Assembly: GCA_020426065.1 (NCBI GenBank)
Contig: JAGQQT010000115.1
Span: 1-10,004 of the forward strand
Direction: 5' to 3'
DNA length: 10,004 nucleotides
Source of the DNA: Planctomycetaceae bacterium
GTDB lineage: Bacteria > Planctomycetota > Planctomycetia > Planctomycetales > Planctomycetaceae
Under the pieces are notes generated by a model, which saw nothing but the letters and a program-made list of their open reading frames with translations, made no database searches and was not told the origin of the DNA. The translations under genes and the position numbers were made by a program. Positions 7,681 to 10,004 of the stretch are shown piece by piece; the stretch's first letter is position 1; the number at the start of each line of letters is the position of its first letter.

Positions 7681-9645
7681 GCAATTTTTCGCATTCCCAC
7701 TGCACATGCTTTGTAAGAGGGTTGTTTTGAATAGGGGTCAAAGGAATCGTGTGTGAGGCGATTGGTTTCCGCATAATGCATCGGAATAAAAATCTGGCCT
7801 GATTTCACGCTGGCAGTAACCACCGCCCTCACCTGGATCGATGCCCGTCTGGAGTACACCTCAATCGTATCTCCAGTACGAATTCCCAACCGGGTGGCAT
7901 CATCCGGACTGACTTCGGCAAAAATGGATTGAGGGTATAACTTCCGCAGCACCGCCGACTTCCCGGTGCGTGTTTGCGTATGCCATTGTGATGCACTTCC
8001 CCGTCCGGTCAGCAATACCAGGGGATATTCCTCGCAAGCTGGTTCGGGGATAGGAGCTGGGGCTTCAAAAAGAAAACGCCCTTTCCCATCTGCATGGAAG
8101 TAGCGGCCGTCTTCAAACAGTCGTCGCTGGGATGATGGCAAAACTGTCCCTGCAGGCAGGGGCCACTGAATGCCTCCTTCCCGATCCAGCATGGGATAGT
8201 CTGCAATTCCCGTGATATCACAGGGTTGTCCGGCAGATACCCGTTTCAGAATCTGAAAGACATTTTCAGGTGAGGTCCATTCCTGGAACATTTCCCCGCA
8301 TCCCCAGTGCTCGGCGATGAGTCTGAAGATCGAGAAATCAGAAAGAGCCTCACCGGGAGCGGCACAGACTTTTTTGATCACGTTGATACGACGTTCCGAG
8401 TTGATGAATGTTCCTTCTTTTTCGCCCCAGCCAGCCGCAGGCAGGATCAGGTCGGCCATTTGAGCAGTCTCGGTGGAACAGTACATGTCCTGGACAACTA
8501 GGAACTCAAGCTTCTCGCTCAGCTTTCGCATCCGGTCCTGATTGATCCAGCTGTGAGCCGGATTTGTTGCGATAAACCAGAGGCACTTGATACGTCCCTC
8601 TTCTGCCGCCTGCAGGATCTCGTGATAAGCCAGACTGTTCTGATCAGGGATTCGATGGACATCGATTCCCAGAATGTCCGCCACTTTCTCCCGATGGTTG
8701 ACGTTGAGGAAATCATGACCACCCAGCAGATTGGTGGTGTTACTGAACAGTCGGGATCCCATCGCATTGCACTGACCGGTAATCGAATTTGCACCAGTTC
8801 CGGGACGGCCGATATTGCCCGTCAGGAAAGCGAGGTTGATCAGGCTCTGGGCGACGCGGGTTCCTTCATAACTCTGGTTGACTCCCATCGTCCACCAGAA
8901 TGAAACCCGTTTCCCCTCGTGAATCAGGCGGGCCAGATGCAGGATGGTATCTGGCGAGATGCCGGTGCGTTCTGCCACCATTTCCAGCTTGTAAGGTTGA
9001 ACGTGCCGGGCAAATTCCTCATAGCCAGTTGTATGTGAATCGAGATACTTCTGATCCACCCAATTGTTTTCAATCAGCACCCGTGCCAGCCCATAGAACA
9101 GAGTCAGGTCAGATTTGGGGGCTATCGGCAGATGCAGACTGGCCTGCATGGCTGTCTCTGTGACTCGGGGATCAATCACGATGATCTCAGGAGAATGACG
9201 ATTTCGCATTACCCGTTCCCACATGATCGGGTGAGCGATGCAGGGATTCGCTCCAACAAAAACCAGGACATCTGATTCTTCAAAATCCTGATAGGTAAAG
9301 GGAGGAGCATCGAACCCAAACGACTGTTTGTAAGCCGTGGCGGCGGTTGCCATGCATTGTCGGGTATTTCCGTCTCCATGAACCATGCCCATGCCAAACT
9401 TGGCCAGGGACCCCAGAAACGCCATTTCTTCAGTTGGAATCTGGCCCGTGCTCAGAAACGCCACCGATTCCTTTCCATAACGCTCCTGAATTTGCTGAAT
9501 GCGAGAGCAGAAATGTTCGATGGCTGTGTTCCAGGAGACACGCTGAAGAGTTCCAAAATCGTCTCTCATCAAAGGATGGGTTGCCCGGTCATCGGCCTTC
9601 AACACCTCCAAAGCTTCCCATCCCTTGGGGCAGGCCATCCCCAGG

Positions 9646-9652
9646 TTAACCC
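9646..9652 (-). other. Frameshift site in nasA
   Basis: On the minus strand the bases read GCG GGT TAA CCT, so the first frame meets TAA. With one G removed they read GCG GTT AAC CTG GGG ATG, giving A-V-N-L-G-M, which is the expected family sequence. The run is only three G long. The break lies between Cys64 and Cys92 of the reconstructed iron-sulfur site. Confidence 0.85.
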
Positions 9653-9902
9653 GCGTAATCGCGCGTCGCGGAAAGATTCACCGCCTCTCCCTGCTTCAGG
9701 TGCAGATCGAGCGAACAACCCGTCGCGCAAAATCCGCAAACAGACCTCAACACCTGATCTGGCTGCAACCGTTCGGGGATTTGCCCCAGACCGAATTTTC
9801 CCGGTGCCAGAATCGTCTCCCGGGTCAATGCCCCCTGCTTTTGCAGCAACAGGTTTTGAATGCGTCGTTTTTGTGACTGAATTGCTTCCCATAATGGAGA
9901 AA

Positions 9903-10004
9903 TCATGCGGCTGGACCTCCCGGCATTCGAAATGCCACCGATGCCTTAAAGAACAGCGACCTCTCCAACAGTTCCCCACCGATCAAAGTCACGAGCACGA
10001 GAAT
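9903..10004 (-). CDS. C-terminal end of a DmsC-like membrane anchor protein (runs off right edge)
   Basis: An open minus-strand frame enters from the right edge and ends at TGA 9903-9905, giving 33 residues. It starts with a hydrophobic segment (ILVLVTLIGGELLERSLFF) that looks like the last membrane helix, followed by a short tail with RMPGG. The ELLER-LFF-RMPGG pattern resembles the C-terminus of DmsC-type anchors of molybdoenzymes. The four-base ATGA overlap with nasA argues for one transcript and a joint function. In DMSO-reductase-like enzymes such an anchor passes quinol electrons through an iron-sulfur subunit, and a DmsB-like gene would be expected upstream, outside the window. The family call rests on few residues. 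Confidence 0.6.
   Translation of the reverse strand: MLVLVTLIGGELLERSLFFKASVAFRMPGGPAA
9916..9921 (-). promoter_or_regulatory. Ribosome binding site of nasA
   Basis: GGGAGG on the minus strand lies nine bases before ATG 9906, inside the end of the anchor gene. It supports the nasA start and translation of the upstream fragment. Confidence 0.65.

Larger units (their letters stand above)
7665..9906 (-). pseudogene. nasA: Assimilatory nitrate reductase catalytic subunit, split by a single-base frameshift
   Basis: This is a molybdopterin (bis-MGD) oxidoreductase that would reduce nitrate to nitrite in the cytoplasm. From ATG 9906 (GGGAGG nine bases upstream) one frame encodes 86 residues ending in RDYAG and then TAA at 9646-9648. 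The rest continues in another frame from about 9650, and its first ATG is at 9638 (657 codons to the stop at 7665). Removing one base near 9650-9652 gives a continuous 746-residue protein reading [18 protein letters not shown], as family members do. In that reconstruction the 4Fe-4S ligands are Cys57, Cys60, Cys64 and Cys92, and the probable molybdenum ligand is Cys184 in NTRQCMATA. Molybdopterin motifs include [20 protein letters not shown], and the C-terminal cofactor domain includes [20 protein letters not shown]. No C-terminal 2Fe-2S (BFD-like) domain is present, unlike some NasA proteins. The remaining frame is well conserved and neighbouring genes are intact, so either a sequencing error or a very recent mutation is likely. 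Confidence 0.88.

Noticed and set aside
9640..9660. Programmed +1 frameshifting at GGT TAA C, similar in layout to prfB
   Set aside because: No Shine-Dalgarno-like stimulator lies just upstream, glycine tRNA would pair poorly after slipping to GTT, and nitrate reductases are not known to be recoded here. An ordinary one-base insertion or sequencing error is simpler.

Overview
The window looks like planctomycete DNA. At the left edge is the start of a planctomycete-type cytochrome c protein (PSCyt1 + PSCyt2/DUF1549 architecture), and next to it is a DUF4259 protein fused to leucine-rich repeats of the 'ITDAGL' kind common in Planctomycetota. Assignment to a genus is not possible from the sequence alone.

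Layout. 1-798 (minus): N-terminal 266 codons of the secreted PSCyt protein, running off the left edge. 799-1246: gene-free divergent spacer. 1247-2179 (plus): DUF4259-LRR protein, convergent with the block that follows. 2240-10004 (minus, so transcribed right to left): one tightly packed cluster. In order of transcription it holds the last 33 residues of a DmsC-like membrane anchor, assimilatory nitrate reductase (nasA), assimilatory nitrite reductase (nirA), an NADPH-flavin reductase related to CysJ in which a 4Fe-4S segment stands where the flavodoxin domain would be, a soluble PAS histidine kinase, and a FixJ/NarL-type response regulator. Junctions anchor/nasA, nasA/nirA and kinase/regulator overlap by four bases (ATGA, ATGA, GTGA). 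The reductase/kinase junction overlaps by 11 bases, and nirA and the reductase gene are 50 bases apart.

Proposed working of the cluster (inference from families). NasA reduces nitrate to nitrite and NirA reduces nitrite to ammonium. The CysJ-like protein is the likely route for NADPH electrons to NirA, and perhaps also to NasA. The membrane anchor suggests that NasA may also be connected to quinol or to a membrane-bound partner. The two-component pair at the 3' end probably controls the operon or related nitrogen or redox genes.

Points that deserve attention: nasA is broken by a single-base frameshift exactly between the third and fourth cysteines of its 4Fe-4S site; NirA and its putative reductase share a near-identical N-terminal peptide; the reductase has an unusual architecture; and the kinase PAS domain keeps a histidine aligned with the haem ligand of FixL but lacks the FixL distal arginine.
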